This document shows, in pieces, positions 53,174 to 61,509 of a stretch of DNA of 64,000 nt; positions within the stretch are counted from its first letter, which is position 1, and every line of letters begins with the position of its first letter. The notes under the pieces were generated by a model. The model worked only from the letters and a program-made list of their open reading frames with translations. It ran no database searches and was not told the origin of the DNA. Source of the stretch: Brevundimonas subvibrioides ATCC 15264 (lineage in GTDB: Bacteria > Pseudomonadota > Alphaproteobacteria > Caulobacterales > Caulobacteraceae); contig NC_014375.1 of NCBI RefSeq assembly GCF_000144605.1, positions 1,488,001 through 1,552,000 of the forward strand, written 5' to 3'. The position numbers and the translations under genes were made by a program.

Positions 53174-53757
53174 CCGAGGCCGCGATCGGGCGGCCGGCCG
53201 GCGACGACCGGGGCGGCCGCACGGCCTTCCAGGGCGCGCCTGGCGCCTTCAGCCACGAGGCCTGCGTCGAGCTGCGTCCCTGGGATGAACACGTCCCGTT
53301 CGAGACGTTCGAGGACGCCATCGCCGCGGTGAAGTCGGGGGCCTGCGACTGCGCGCTGATCCCGGTCGAGAACTCCACCATCGGCGATGTCGAACCGGCC
53401 GCGACCCTGGTCAGGACCTCCGGCCTCGCCGTCGTGGGCGAGGCCTGGCGGCCCATCCGCATGGCCCTGATGGCGCTCGACGGCGTCGAGCTCGACGAGC
53501 TGCGGACCGTGGCCAGCCACCCGATCGCCCTGGCCCAGTGCTCCGGCAAGCTGACCGCGCTCAACCTGACGATGGTCGAGGCGTTCGACACGGCCGGGGC
53601 TGCCCGCGACGTGTCCGAGGCGGGGGACCGCACGCGCGCTGCCCTGGCACCGGTCGCTGCGGCGGAGGTCTACGGACTGTCGATCCTGCGTCTCGATCTT
53701 CAGGATTCCGCCGATAACCGCACGCGATTTGTTCTCCTGGCCCGCGAGGCGGGTTGA
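53170..53757 (+). CDS. pheA: Prephenate dehydratase catalytic domain, no ACT domain
   Basis: 195 residues from GTG 53170, which overlaps the DAHP synthase stop. The PDT fold is complete: [55 protein letters not shown], and the conserved substrate motif DNRTRFVLL near residues 181-189. It decarboxylates and dehydrates prephenate to phenylpyruvate. Usual bacterial enzymes continue with an ACT domain (about 80-100 residues) that binds phenylalanine; here a stop follows directly. This predicts an enzyme insensitive to that feedback. A frame change just after the stop was looked for and not seen. Confidence 0.88.
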   Translation: MTEAAIGRPAGDDRGGRTAFQGAPGAFSHEACVELRPWDEHVPFETFEDAIAAVKSGACDCALIPVENSTIGDVEPAATLVRTSGLAVVGEAWRPIRMALMALDGVELDELRTVASHPIALAQCSGKLTALNLTMVEAFDTAGAARDVSEAGDRTRAALAPVAAAEVYGLSILRLDLQDSADNRTRFVLLAREAG

Positions 53758-53784
53758 CGGCGCACGATCGTTGCGTGTCATAAG
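53754..53784 (+). promoter_or_regulatory. Promoter candidate for the leader peptide and chorismate mutase
   Basis: TTGACG (53754-53759, over the pheA stop) and CATAAG (53779-53784) are separated by 19 bases, longer than ideal. It is the only promoter-like pair before the leader peptide. A hairpin CGGATCG-N4-CGATCCG (53791-53808) follows in the presumed leader. Confidence 0.35.
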
Positions 53785-53825
53785 GGGGTACGGATCGCCA
53801 CCGATCCGATGAACCGGACCGACCC

Positions 53826-53927
53826 ATGTCCCCGCTGCGCGCCTCGCTTTCGACCCTCTCGCTTCGTTCGCGCGCGGCTGCCCTCTATTTCGGCTATCGC
53901 TTTTACGGCTTTCGATACGCCGGCTGA
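53826..53927 (+). CDS. Phe/Tyr-rich leader peptide of an attenuator
   Basis: 33 codons, MSPLRASLSTLSLRSRAAAL then YFGYRFYGFRYAG and stop TGA (53925-53927). Seven of the eleven residues 21-31 are Tyr or Phe (4 Tyr, 3 Phe), far above chance. Position and content are those of a leader peptide whose translation senses charged tRNA-Phe and tRNA-Tyr. The last codons and stop form one arm of the stem at 53919-53930. It is too short to be a typical annotated gene. The predicted target is the chorismate mutase gene 112 bases downstream. Weak SD only. Confidence 0.72.
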   Translation: MSPLRASLSTLSLRSRAAALYFGYRFYGFRYAG

Positions 53928-53986
53928 GGCCTCGAGCGGCACCCGCTCCTGACAGCCTCGCCGGCGACCGCCCCGACCCGGGGCGG
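53919..53986 (+). promoter_or_regulatory. Attenuator stem-loops downstream of the Phe/Tyr leader peptide
   Basis: GCCGGC (53919-53924) and GAGGC (53926-53930) pair with GCCTC (53955-53959) and GCCGGC (53960-53965), with a bulged T. An inner hairpin GAGCGG/CCGCTC (53934-53939 with 53943-53948) fills the loop. CCGCCCC/GGGGCGG (53968-53974 with 53980-53986) then forms the terminator-like stem, without a T-tract. A ribosome stalled on Tyr/Phe codons would cover the first arm. Confidence 0.6.
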
Positions 53987-54039
53987 CGGCGCACCCACGC
54001 ACCCCTCATCGAAATGCACACCGTGAAAGCCCTGATCCC

Positions 54040-54810
54040 ATGCCGAAAACCAACCTCCAGCCCGTCTGGCCCGACATGACCCCGCAAGACCTGTCCCCCG
54101 AGCAGATGGCGCTGGCCGCGCTGCGCGCCGAGATCGACAGCGTCGACGACCAGCTTCTTGCCCTGTTCCAGCGCCGTCTGGACATCGCCGCCAGGGTCGG
54201 TCTCGCCAAGGACGCGCCGCACGGCCCCCACACCAAGCTGCGGCCCGACCGCGAGCAGACCGTCCTCAGCCGGATGCTGGCCAGGGCCGAGCCCGGCTAT
54301 GCCGATGCGGTCGAAGGTCTGTGGCGCGAGATCGTGGGCTGGGGTCTGGCGCGCCAGGGCCAGCTGCAGGTCCAGGTCTGGGCCCCGACCGATCCGACAC
54401 GGGCCTTCGACGGGGCCCGGCACCGCTTCGGTGCGGCGGCCGCCATCCGCATGGTGCGGGACCCGCAGGCCGCCCTGGCCTTCGCCGCTGAGGGCAGGGG
54501 CGTGGCCGTGCTGGCGATCAACACCGACGATCCCTGGTGGCTGGGCCTGCGCCGCGACTGGTCCTCGCTGAGCGTGTTCGACGGGTTCGGCCAGACCGGC
54601 GGTCAGCCGACGTCCCTGGCGGTCGGCAAGATCGATCCGGCTGCTCTGCCCAGGGGGCGCAGCGTGATCGTCACGGCCGGGGGCGATGCCGGTGACGGCG
54701 GCGGCGCGCGCCGCTGGGGTCTGAACACCCACCACGGCTGGACCCTGGCCCTGACCGACGCCGCGCTGACGCCCGGCGACGCCGAGGGCTGCGTCGGGGC
54801 GATCGGCTAG
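54040..54810 (+). CDS. Chorismate mutase (AroQ type) with C-terminal extension
   Basis: 256 residues. An AroQ domain at about residues 20-105: ALRAEIDSVDDQLLALFQRRLDIAARVGLAKD, with the helix-1 Arg and Lys of the active site, and EGLWREIVGWGL. It converts chorismate to prephenate. The C-terminal 150 residues (HRFGAAAAIRMVRDPQAALAFAAEGRGVAVLAI...) resemble the second half of long chorismate mutases of Rhizobiales and may be a degenerate prephenate-dehydratase-like or regulatory domain. A second ATG (54076) could be the start. The leader peptide and hairpins lie upstream. Confidence 0.82.
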   Translation: MPKTNLQPVWPDMTPQDLSPEQMALAALRAEIDSVDDQLLALFQRRLDIAARVGLAKDAPHGPHTKLRPDREQTVLSRMLARAEPGYADAVEGLWREIVGWGLARQGQLQVQVWAPTDPTRAFDGARHRFGAAAAIRMVRDPQAALAFAAEGRGVAVLAINTDDPWWLGLRRDWSSLSVFDGFGQTGGQPTSLAVGKIDPAALPRGRSVIVTAGGDAGDGGGARRWGLNTHHGWTLALTDAALTPGDAEGCVGAIG

Positions 54811-54811
54811 G

Positions 54812-55321
54812 TCAGACGGCGGGTGGTCCGGGCGGGGCGACCCCGGGGGGCAGGGGGGCGGGGGCCGGCTGGCCCGCATCGCCCGGCAGGGCCTTGATGT
54901 AGCGATAGACCGCGCGCTTGTCGGCCTCGGACATGGCCTTGACGCTGGGCCAGGGCATGGGCGGAAGGCTCGAGCCCGTGGCCAGCTTTTCGACCCACTC
55001 GTCCTCGGTCATACCGGCGACCGTCAGGCGAAGGTTCTTGCCGTAGCTGGTGCCCCACGGGCCGGTGTGCCCCTCGGTGCTGCCCTTGAGCCACTCGCTT
55101 TCGGGTGGTTCGGTCCCGCCCGTGCGGGCATAGGCCGGGGTGTGGCAGTCGTTGCAGCCGCCGACCAGAACGATGTAGCGCCCGGCTTCGATGTCCGTGG
55201 CGGCGACGACATGTGGACCGCTGACGGCCTGGGCCGAGCTCTCGGCCTCCGCCGTCGGCTGGCAGGCGGTGAGCAGGGCTGCGACCGATGCCGCAGCGAT
55301 GGTTGCGATGGCACGCGACAT
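54812..55321 (-). CDS. Lipoprotein cytochrome c
   Basis: 169 residues from ATG 55321. A lipoprotein signal (ASVAALLTAC) anchors it to the membrane. The c-type haem motif is C56-NDC-H60 (GGCNDCHTP) and the likely distal Met is in LPPMPWPSV. The chain ends in a Pro-rich tail. One haem, monohaem class I, facing the periplasm. Related proteins accompany alcohol or sugar dehydrogenases, but none is nearby. It probably ferries electrons to a terminal oxidase. The convergent chorismate mutase gene ends one base away. Confidence 0.87.
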   Translation of the reverse strand: MSRAIATIAAASVAALLTACQPTAEAESSAQAVSGPHVVAATDIEAGRYIVLVGGCNDCHTPAYARTGGTEPPESEWLKGSTEGHTGPWGTSYGKNLRLTVAGMTEDEWVEKLATGSSLPPMPWPSVKAMSEADKRAVYRYIKALPGDAGQPAPAPLPPGVAPPGPPAV

Positions 55322-55390
55322 TTCAGATCCCCTTGTTCTCCGAACGCGACGGAACATCAGAGGTCGGGGTGCGTCAAGCCGCCACAGGCG

Positions 55391-56254
55391 TCACACGGCC
55401 AGATTGTCGATCAGGCGTGTCTTTCCCACCCAGGCCGCCGCCAGAATGCGCGCCGGTGCCTCGACGACACCGTTCGGGAACGGGGCCAGATTGTCCGCCT
55501 GGCGCACGGCGACATAGTCCACCCGCTCGAAGCCGGCCTTGAGCAGGTCCGAGTAGGCGTCGCGCTCGACGGCGGCCAGGGGACGTCGGTCGGCAGCCTT
55601 GATGGCGGCCTCGGCGAGGACGCCGTTAAGGCAGCGGGCGACGTCGAGTTCGGGCTCCGACAGGTAGGCGTTGCGCGACGACAGGGCGAGGCCATGGCCA
55701 TCCCGCATCGTGGGTGCGCCGACGATCGCGGTCGGAATGTCCAGGTCGCGGGCCATGCGGCGCACGACCATCAGTTGCTGGTAGTCCTTCTCGCCGAACA
55801 CGGCGACGTCGGCCTGGACCTGGTTCAGCAGCTTGGCGACCACCACGGCCACGCCGCCGAAGAAGTGGGGACGAAAGTCCGTCTCCAGCCCCTGCGACGG
55901 TCCTCCGACCGCGACGGAGGTGACGAAGCCGTCCGGATACATTTCGCCCACCGTCGGGGCGAACAGCAGGTCGCATCCGGCGCCGGCCAGAAGGGCGGCG
56001 TCCTCGGCCTCGCGCCGGGGATAGGTGCCCAGATCCTCGTGGGCGGCGAACTGGGTCGGGTTAACGAAGACGCTGGCAACGACCTTGTCCGCCCGCTGTC
56101 CGGCTTCGCGCACGAGGGTCAGGTGACCCTCGTGCAGGGCTCCCATGGTCGGCACGAAAGACACGGTGAACCCTTGGCGCCGCCAGTCGCGAACGGCGGT
56201 ACGCAACGCATCCACGCTTCGCGCGATGGGCATGGAGGGAGAGTTTTCGCTCAT
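55391..56254 (-). CDS. panC: Pantothenate synthetase
   Basis: 287 residues. Joins pantoate and beta-alanine with ATP to make pantothenate. Signatures are FVPTMGALHEGHLTLV (the HIGH-like ATP site), VFVNPTQFAAHEDLGTYPR, FGEKDYQQLMVVRRMARDL, and the KMSKS-like SSRNAYLS. The start is ATG 56254. The gene stands alone; panB and panD are not in the window. Divergent from the SPOR lipoprotein gene by 76 bases. Confidence 0.95.
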   Translation of the reverse strand: MSENSPSMPIARSVDALRTAVRDWRRQGFTVSFVPTMGALHEGHLTLVREAGQRADKVVASVFVNPTQFAAHEDLGTYPRREAEDAALLAGAGCDLLFAPTVGEMYPDGFVTSVAVGGPSQGLETDFRPHFFGGVAVVVAKLLNQVQADVAVFGEKDYQQLMVVRRMARDLDIPTAIVGAPTMRDGHGLALSSRNAYLSEPELDVARCLNGVLAEAAIKAADRRPLAAVERDAYSDLLKAGFERVDYVAVRQADNLAPFPNGVVEAPARILAAAWVGKTRLIDNLAV

Positions 56255-56330
56255 GCTTACCGGATTAACCCTTCGACTTAAGCGTGTTCATGCACCGGAC
56301 GGCAAATGGTGCCGGGCTACAGGTCGGCTT

Positions 56331-56996
56331 ATGACGCCCAGCAGAATGCTTCGTCCAGTGCTCGTCGGTCTCGCCGGCCTCGCGACCGCGTCGTGCGGCA
56401 TGGTCGAGGGCGACCCGAACCGGTTCGAGTCCATGGCCCAGGCCGTGGCCAGCGTACCGCTGGATGGGTCCAGCCGGCCCTCGCGGAAGGCGTCCGAAGG
56501 CTCGATCCGCCCGGCCGTCGTCGATGCCGCCGCGATCGCCAACCCCGGTGCGCTCAAGGTCGAGGTCATGGACCCCCATGCCCTGTGGGACGCCCGGGAC
56601 CTGGGCTTGCGCGGGGCCGTGGAACAGGCGGCACCGGCGATGGTCGAGGCCGCCGCACCGGTCGTGACACAGGCGGTGCTGCAGCAGGTGTCGGACCGTC
56701 TGCCGACGATGCGCCCGACGCGTGCCGTGGAAGAAGAATCTGTGAGGATGTCGACGGCCGGCCCGAGCGAGACCCTGCAACTTGGGGCGTTCTCCAGCCC
56801 CTCGGCGGCCCGGGCCGCCTGGTCGCGCATCCGCGCGGCCGGCGCGTCGGTCGCCGATCTGACGCCCGCGTTCGAGACCGTCGACGTCGATGGTCGCACC
56901 CTGACCCGGCTGAAGGTCACCACCTCCGGCGAGGCGGCCCGTGCCGTCTGTCGCGCCGCCGACGCGGCCGATCTGGGGTGTCTGCGCCGGGGCTGA
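56331..56996 (+). CDS. SPOR-domain lipoprotein
   Basis: 221 residues from ATG 56331 (a second in-frame ATG is at 56346). The lipoprotein signal ends VGLAGLATASC. A long low-complexity, Ala/Val-rich central part may span the periplasm. The SPOR domain (about residues 145-221) has LQLGAFSSPSAARAAWSRIRAAGASVADL and LTRLKVTTSGEAARAVCRAA, which bind denuded glycan strands at division sites. Its location before mipZ suggests a role in division or septal wall processes, by inference. Confidence 0.8.
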   Translation: MTPSRMLRPVLVGLAGLATASCGMVEGDPNRFESMAQAVASVPLDGSSRPSRKASEGSIRPAVVDAAAIANPGALKVEVMDPHALWDARDLGLRGAVEQAAPAMVEAAAPVVTQAVLQQVSDRLPTMRPTRAVEEESVRMSTAGPSETLQLGAFSSPSAARAAWSRIRAAGASVADLTPAFETVDVDGRTLTRLKVTTSGEAARAVCRAADAADLGCLRRG

Positions 56997-57041
56997 GCCG
57001 CGTCGCCGGCTATCTTCCCACAGCTGTCGCTTAACCTTTCG

Positions 57042-57070
57042 TTGACGGATGGGGCGGCGGGCCCGATTCT
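57042..57070 (+). promoter_or_regulatory. Promoter candidate for mipZ
   Basis: TTGACG (57042-57047), a 17-base spacer and GATTCT (57065-57070), about 58 bases before the mipZ ATG. It lies in the gap after the SPOR gene, so mipZ can be transcribed on its own. Confidence 0.45.
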
Positions 57071-57128
57071 GGTGGGCCATGACGACCGGCCAGTGAGTCG
57101 GTGGTCGCCAACACCGGATCATCGGATC

Positions 57129-57980
57129 ATGACGCAGCCCTCCCAGCACCAGGCTCAGGTCATCGTCGTCGGCAACGAAAAGGGCGGGGCGGGCAAGTCC
57201 ACCCTGGCGATCCACATCGCCTGCGGCCTGATGCACGCGGGCCGGAAGGTCGCGATCCTGGACCTGGATCTGCGGCAGCGGTCGATGGCCCATTTCTTCT
57301 CGCACCGGGCGGCCTGGACGGCCGCCAACGGCGTCACCCTGCCCATGCCGGTGCAGCCGGACCTGGGCGACGGCAAGGCCCTGGCACGGGCCGAGGAGGC
57401 CGAGCAACTGGCGCGGTTCGAGGCGGCTTTCAGCGAGGCGGTGGTGTCCGGGGCCGAGGTCATCCTGATCGATACGCCGGGAGGGGACACCGCGCTGTCG
57501 CGCGCCGCCCATGCCCGTGCCGACCAGATCGTGACGCCGATGAACGACAGCTTCGTCGATTTCGACATGCTGGGCACCGTCGATCCCGTGACCCTCGACC
57601 TGCTCAAGCCCTCGACCTATTCCGAGAGCGTGTGGGAGGCCAGAAAGCACCGCGCGATCAAGGAGGGCCGCCATGCCGCCATCGACTGGATCGTCGTGGT
57701 CAACCGCATGGCCGTGGCCGAGGCGCGCAACCGCCGTCGTCTGGAAGAGCGGATGCTGAAGCTGGCCAAGCGCGTCGGTTTCCGCGTCGGGCCGGGGCTG
57801 CGCGACCGGGTCATCTATCGCGAGCTGTTCCCCTTCGGCCTGACCGTGGCGGACCTGTCCAACGAGGTGCGGCCTGTGGCGGTGTCGCTGGCCCACGTCG
57901 CGGCGCGCCAGGAGATGCGTAACCTGATGCAGGCCCTGGGCCTGGACGACGTCAGCCTGCCGGCGCTCGAAGCCGCTTGA
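57129..57980 (+). CDS. mipZ: Division-site positioning ATPase MipZ
   Basis: 283 residues. A ParA/MinD-family ATPase with deviant Walker A KGGAGKS (residues 18-24), which forms gradients from the poles and inhibits FtsZ in Caulobacter. Near-identical landmarks to Caulobacter MipZ are VIVVGNEKGGAGKST, VAILDLDLRQRS, LIDTPGGDTALSR, PMNDSFVDFDMLGTVDPVT, EARNRRRLEERM, and GFRVGPGLRDRVIYRELFPFGLTVADL. ATG 57129 starts the conserved N-terminus. This gene is the best taxonomic marker in the window. A J-domain gene follows 13 bases later. Confidence 0.97.
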   Translation: MTQPSQHQAQVIVVGNEKGGAGKSTLAIHIACGLMHAGRKVAILDLDLRQRSMAHFFSHRAAWTAANGVTLPMPVQPDLGDGKALARAEEAEQLARFEAAFSEAVVSGAEVILIDTPGGDTALSRAAHARADQIVTPMNDSFVDFDMLGTVDPVTLDLLKPSTYSESVWEARKHRAIKEGRHAAIDWIVVVNRMAVAEARNRRRLEERMLKLAKRVGFRVGPGLRDRVIYRELFPFGLTVADLSNEVRPVAVSLAHVAARQEMRNLMQALGLDDVSLPALEAA

Positions 57981-57993
57981 TCGGACAGTTCGC

Positions 57994-58413
57994 ATGAGCC
58001 TGATCTGGCTCGTGCTGGCGGGCATCGTCGTGTGGGCGCTGATCCGACTGGGTCGCCAGACGGAAGGACCGCGCAGAGGTCACTGGCGGGTCGCGGCGAC
58101 GCTCGTGTCGGCCGCCCTGCTGGTCGGCGGCGTCCTGGCGCTGACCAAGGGCGCATGGGTCAGCGGTGCCGGCCTGGTCGGGGCGGCGCTTTGGCTGGTG
58201 GTGGCCTCGCGGATGCGGACGGCGGCGGTCAAGCGCGAGGCGATCGGCGATGCCGAGGCGCGGTCGATCCTGGGGGTCGGGACCGGGGCCTCGCCCGAAC
58301 AGGTCAATGCCGCCTGGCGTCGATTGATGGGGCGGGCCCACCCCGATCAGGGCGGCACCGAGGGGCTGGCGGCGAAGCTGAACGCCGCGCGGGACCGGTT
58401 GCTGAAGAAGTAG
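57994..58413 (+). CDS. Membrane-anchored J-domain protein
   Basis: 139 residues. Two N-terminal TM segments (LIWLVLAGIVVWALIRL and TLVSAALLVGGVLALTKGAWVSGAGLVGAALWLVVAS) are followed by a cytosolic J-domain (about residues 85-139): DAEARSILGVGTGASPEQVNAAWRRLMGRAHPDQGGTEGLAAKLNAARDRLL, with the HPD tripeptide that stimulates DnaK. It is close to the mitochondrial Tim14/Pam18-type arrangement. It follows mipZ directly and is probably in its operon; no functional link to MipZ is known to me. Confidence 0.85.
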   Translation: MSLIWLVLAGIVVWALIRLGRQTEGPRRGHWRVAATLVSAALLVGGVLALTKGAWVSGAGLVGAALWLVVASRMRTAAVKREAIGDAEARSILGVGTGASPEQVNAAWRRLMGRAHPDQGGTEGLAAKLNAARDRLLKK

Positions 58414-58585
58414 CCCTCTCCCCTTGCGGGTGAGGGGTGACATCGCTCTCGACGGTTGGCACCGCCTGACCCCTCACCCTTTCGCGCAAGTCCACTCGCT
58501 TCGCTCGCGGGCGCTCAAGCCCTCTCCCGCAAGGGGAGAGGGGCCCCCCTTTGCCTTCCGTCCCGACCGCCCCTAAACCACCCCC
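58414..58585. repeat. Intergenic repeat with 17-bp perfect inverted arms
   Basis: A 172-base gap. CCCTCTCCCCTTGCGGG (58414-58430) is the exact reverse complement of 58526-58542. The right arm also makes an internal hairpin CCCTCTCCC-GC-AAGGGGAGAGGG. The sequence between (CTCACCCTTTCGCGCAAG, then CGCTTCGCTCGCGGGCG) is also palindrome-rich. No gene is supported here. Confidence 0.8.
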
Positions 58586-60178
58586 ATGCCGAAGCTGACC
58601 TCCGCCGTCGATCCTGCCAGCGCCGCCTTCAAGGCGCTGCACGCCCACAACACTGCCCTGAACGCCGAGCTGCGCGCTCGGGTGGAGAAGGCGGGCCGGG
58701 GCGGCTCCGACGCCAGCCGGGACCGGCACGTCGCACGCGGCAAGCTGCTGCCGCGGGACCGCGTCGAGCGGCTGCTGGACCCCGGCTCGCCCTTCCTCGA
58801 AGTCGGGCAGCTGGCCGCCAACGGCATGTATGGCGACGAGGCTCCCGGAGCCGGGATGATCTGCGGCGTCGGGCGGGTGTCGGGTCGCGAGGTCATGATC
58901 GTGGCCAACGATCCGACGGTGAAGGGCGGCGCCTATTTCCCGATGACGGTGAAGAAGCACCTGCGGGCCCAGGAGATCGCCGAGCAGAACCACCTGCCGT
59001 GCGTCTATCTGGTCGACTCGGGCGGGGCGAACCTGCCGCACCAGGCCGAGGTGTTTCCCGACCGCGACCATTTCGGCCGTATCTTCTTCAACCAGGCCCG
59101 GATGTCGGCCAAGGGCATCCCCCAGATCGCCTGCGTCATGGGATCGTGCACGGCCGGCGGGGCCTATGTGCCGGCCATGTCGGACGAGACGGTGATCGTG
59201 CGCAACCAGGGCACCATCTTCCTTGCCGGCCCGCCGCTGGTGAAGGCCGCGACGGGCGAGGTCATCTCGGCCGAGGAACTGGGCGGGGCGGAGACGCACG
59301 GCCGCAAGTCCGGCGTGGTCGACTATGTCGCCGAGAACGACGAGCACGCTCTGGAGATCGTGCGGGGCATCGTCGGCCATCTGAACACCGTCAAACGGGT
59401 CGATCTGGATGTGCGCGAGCCCCGGGCCCCGGCGTTCGATGCCGAGGAGCTGTATGGTCTGATCCCCGATGACGTGCGGGCGCCCTACGACGTGCGCGAG
59501 GTCATCGCGCGGGTGGTCGACGGGTCGGAGTTCGAGGAGTTCAAGGCGCTGTACGGCACCACCCTGGTCTGCGGCTTCGCCCGCATCTGGGGCTATCCGG
59601 TCGCCATCCTGGCCAACAACGGCGTGCTGTTCTCGGAGAGCGCGCTGAAGGGGGCGCACTTCATCGAACTGGCCTGCAAGCGGAAGATCCCGCTGGTCTT
59701 CCTGCAGAACATCAGTGGCTTCATGGTCGGCGGAAAATACGAGGCGGGCGGGATCGCCAAGGACGGGGCCAAGCTGGTGACGGCGGTCGCCTCGGCCAAT
59801 GTGCCCAAGTTCACGGTCCTGATCGGCGGCAGCTTCGGGGCCGGCAACTACGGCATGTGCGGCCGGGCCTATTCGCCGCGCTTCCTGTTCACCTGGCCCA
59901 ACAGCCGGATCAGCGTGATGGGCGGCGAACAGGCGGCGGCGGTGCTGGCTACCGTCCACCGCGACGCCGACAGCTGGACCCCGGAGCAGGCCGAGGCCTT
60001 CAAGGCTCCGGTGCGCCAGAAATATGAGGACGAGGGCAATCCCTACTATGCCACGGCCCGGCTGTGGGACGACGGGATCATCGATCCGGCGCAGACGCGG
60101 GATATGCTGGGGCTGGCGATCAGCGCCAGTCTGAACGCGCCGGTCGAGGACACGACCTTCGGCATCTTCCGGATGTGA
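58586..60178 (+). CDS. liuB: Methylcrotonyl-CoA carboxylase beta (carboxyltransferase) subunit
   Basis: 530 residues. A carboxyltransferase of the acyl-CoA carboxylase type: [75 protein letters not shown], and [38 protein letters not shown]. It transfers carboxyl from biotin to 3-methylcrotonyl-CoA (leucine degradation). The SGGANLP and FLFTWPN motifs are those of MCC beta. With liuC and liuD in the window it forms the leu/isovalerate cluster. Confidence 0.93.
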   Translation: MPKLTSAVDPASAAFKALHAHNTALNAELRARVEKAGRGGSDASRDRHVARGKLLPRDRVERLLDPGSPFLEVGQLAANGMYGDEAPGAGMICGVGRVSGREVMIVANDPTVKGGAYFPMTVKKHLRAQEIAEQNHLPCVYLVDSGGANLPHQAEVFPDRDHFGRIFFNQARMSAKGIPQIACVMGSCTAGGAYVPAMSDETVIVRNQGTIFLAGPPLVKAATGEVISAEELGGAETHGRKSGVVDYVAENDEHALEIVRGIVGHLNTVKRVDLDVREPRAPAFDAEELYGLIPDDVRAPYDVREVIARVVDGSEFEEFKALYGTTLVCGFARIWGYPVAILANNGVLFSESALKGAHFIELACKRKIPLVFLQNISGFMVGGKYEAGGIAKDGAKLVTAVASANVPKFTVLIGGSFGAGNYGMCGRAYSPRFLFTWPNSRISVMGGEQAAAVLATVHRDADSWTPEQAEAFKAPVRQKYEDEGNPYYATARLWDDGIIDPAQTRDMLGLAISASLNAPVEDTTFGIFRM

Positions 60179-60547
60179 TCAGGCGGGCGGAGATCTCAGG
60201 ATCTTCGCCATCGCCTTGCCCTTGCTGACCTCGTCGACCAGTTTGTCCATGTGGCGCACCTCGCGCATGAACGGGTCCTCGATCGCCTCGACCCGGTGGC
60301 CGCAGATCGTCCCGGTGATCAGGAAGCGGTTCGGGTTCATCGTGGGGGCCTCGGCGAAGAAGGTCTCGAAGTCCGTTCCGGCCGTCAGCAGGGCCTCCAG
60401 CTGGTCCTGGGAATAGCCCGTCAGCCAGCGGATGACCTCGTCCACCTCCGCCCGCGTGCGGCCCTTGCGTTCGGCCTTGTTCACATAGTGGACGTGGACG
60501 CTGGACACGCTCATGCGGCGGACGCGATCCGTCGTGTTGGTCGCCAT
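60179..60547 (-). CDS. DUF2200 family protein
   Basis: 122 residues. The sequence [41 protein letters not shown] is the DUF2200 signature, followed by [31 protein letters not shown]. The function is unknown. It is inserted in the opposite direction between liuB and liuC, with its stop directly beside the liuB stop, so it separates two genes of one pathway. Confidence 0.88.
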   Translation of the reverse strand: MATNTTDRVRRMSVSSVHVHYVNKAERKGRTRAEVDEVIRWLTGYSQDQLEALLTAGTDFETFFAEAPTMNPNRFLITGTICGHRVEAIEDPFMREVRHMDKLVDEVSKGKAMAKILRSPPA

Positions 60548-60612
60548 GGCGTCGTCTCCATGTTCCGTTCGGCCCCAGACGCGTTATAGGGCGACAGCCG
60601 CAGGAGACCACC

Positions 60613-61509
60613 ATGGCCGACCCCACCGAAAACGACCTGAATGCCCTGGACATCACCGATGCCGAGGCGCTGGAAATGAATGCGATCTCGCACCCGCTGG
60701 TGCCCGATCCGGCCCCGGACGCGAACGATGACCTGGTGCAGGTCGACGGCACGGCCGACGGGGTGGTGTTCGTCACCATCAACCGGCCGCACAAGAAGAA
60801 CGCCTTCGACGCCGCGACCATCGCCGCCCTGCACGAGACCTTCGAGACGCTGGGCGGGGCCGACAATGTGCGGGTGGTCTTCATCCGGGGCGCGGGCGGG
60901 ACCTTCAGCGCGGGCGCGGACCTGGGCTGGATGCGGGACGCCGCCGGCTGGTCCGAGAGCGACAATCGCGACGACGCCATGATGCTGGCCAAGATGCTGA
61001 AGGCGCTGCACGACATTCCGGCCCTGACGGTCGCCCTGGTCGAGGGCGCGGCGATGGGCGGCGGGGCGGGCATCGTCTGCGCCTGCGACATGGCGGTGGC
61101 GGTCGAGGGGACGCGGTTCGCGTTCTCCGAGGTCAAGCTGGGCCTGATCCCGGCGACGATCGCGCCCTATGTGATCGAGGCGGTCGGCGCGCGCCGGGCC
61201 AAGCAGCTGTTCCTGACGGCCAACATCTTCGACGCCGACTATGCCGCCCACGCCGGGATCATCGACATGGTCCTGCCCGAGGGGTCGATGGACGAGTTCG
61301 TGTCGATGCTGACCGACAGCCTGACCCAGAACGCGCCCGGCGCGATGGGCGAGGCCAAGCGGCTGGTCAACGATCTGGCCGGCGAGTCGATCGACCGCGG
61401 CCTGATGGAGGACACCGCCAGGCGCATCGCCAAGGCGCGGGTGTCGAAAGAGGGTCAGGAGGGCGTGCTGGCCTTCCTCGAAAAGCGCAGCCCGAGCTGG
61501 GCGGAGTAG
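60613..61509 (+). CDS. liuC: Enoyl-CoA hydratase/methylglutaconyl-CoA hydratase
   Basis: 298 residues. Crotonase fold: VFVTINRPHKKNAFD, oxyanion-hole segments GAGGTFSAGADLGWM and GAAMGGGAGIVCACDMAVA, and FSEVKLGLIPATIAPYV with the catalytic glutamate. It hydrates 3-methylglutaconyl-CoA to HMG-CoA in leucine catabolism; assignment to LiuC rather than a general enoyl-CoA hydratase rests on its neighbours. An N-terminal acidic extension of about 45 residues precedes the domain and is not usual. Confidence 0.88.
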   Translation: MADPTENDLNALDITDAEALEMNAISHPLVPDPAPDANDDLVQVDGTADGVVFVTINRPHKKNAFDAATIAALHETFETLGGADNVRVVFIRGAGGTFSAGADLGWMRDAAGWSESDNRDDAMMLAKMLKALHDIPALTVALVEGAAMGGGAGIVCACDMAVAVEGTRFAFSEVKLGLIPATIAPYVIEAVGARRAKQLFLTANIFDADYAAHAGIIDMVLPEGSMDEFVSMLTDSLTQNAPGAMGEAKRLVNDLAGESIDRGLMEDTARRIAKARVSKEGQEGVLAFLEKRSPSWAE

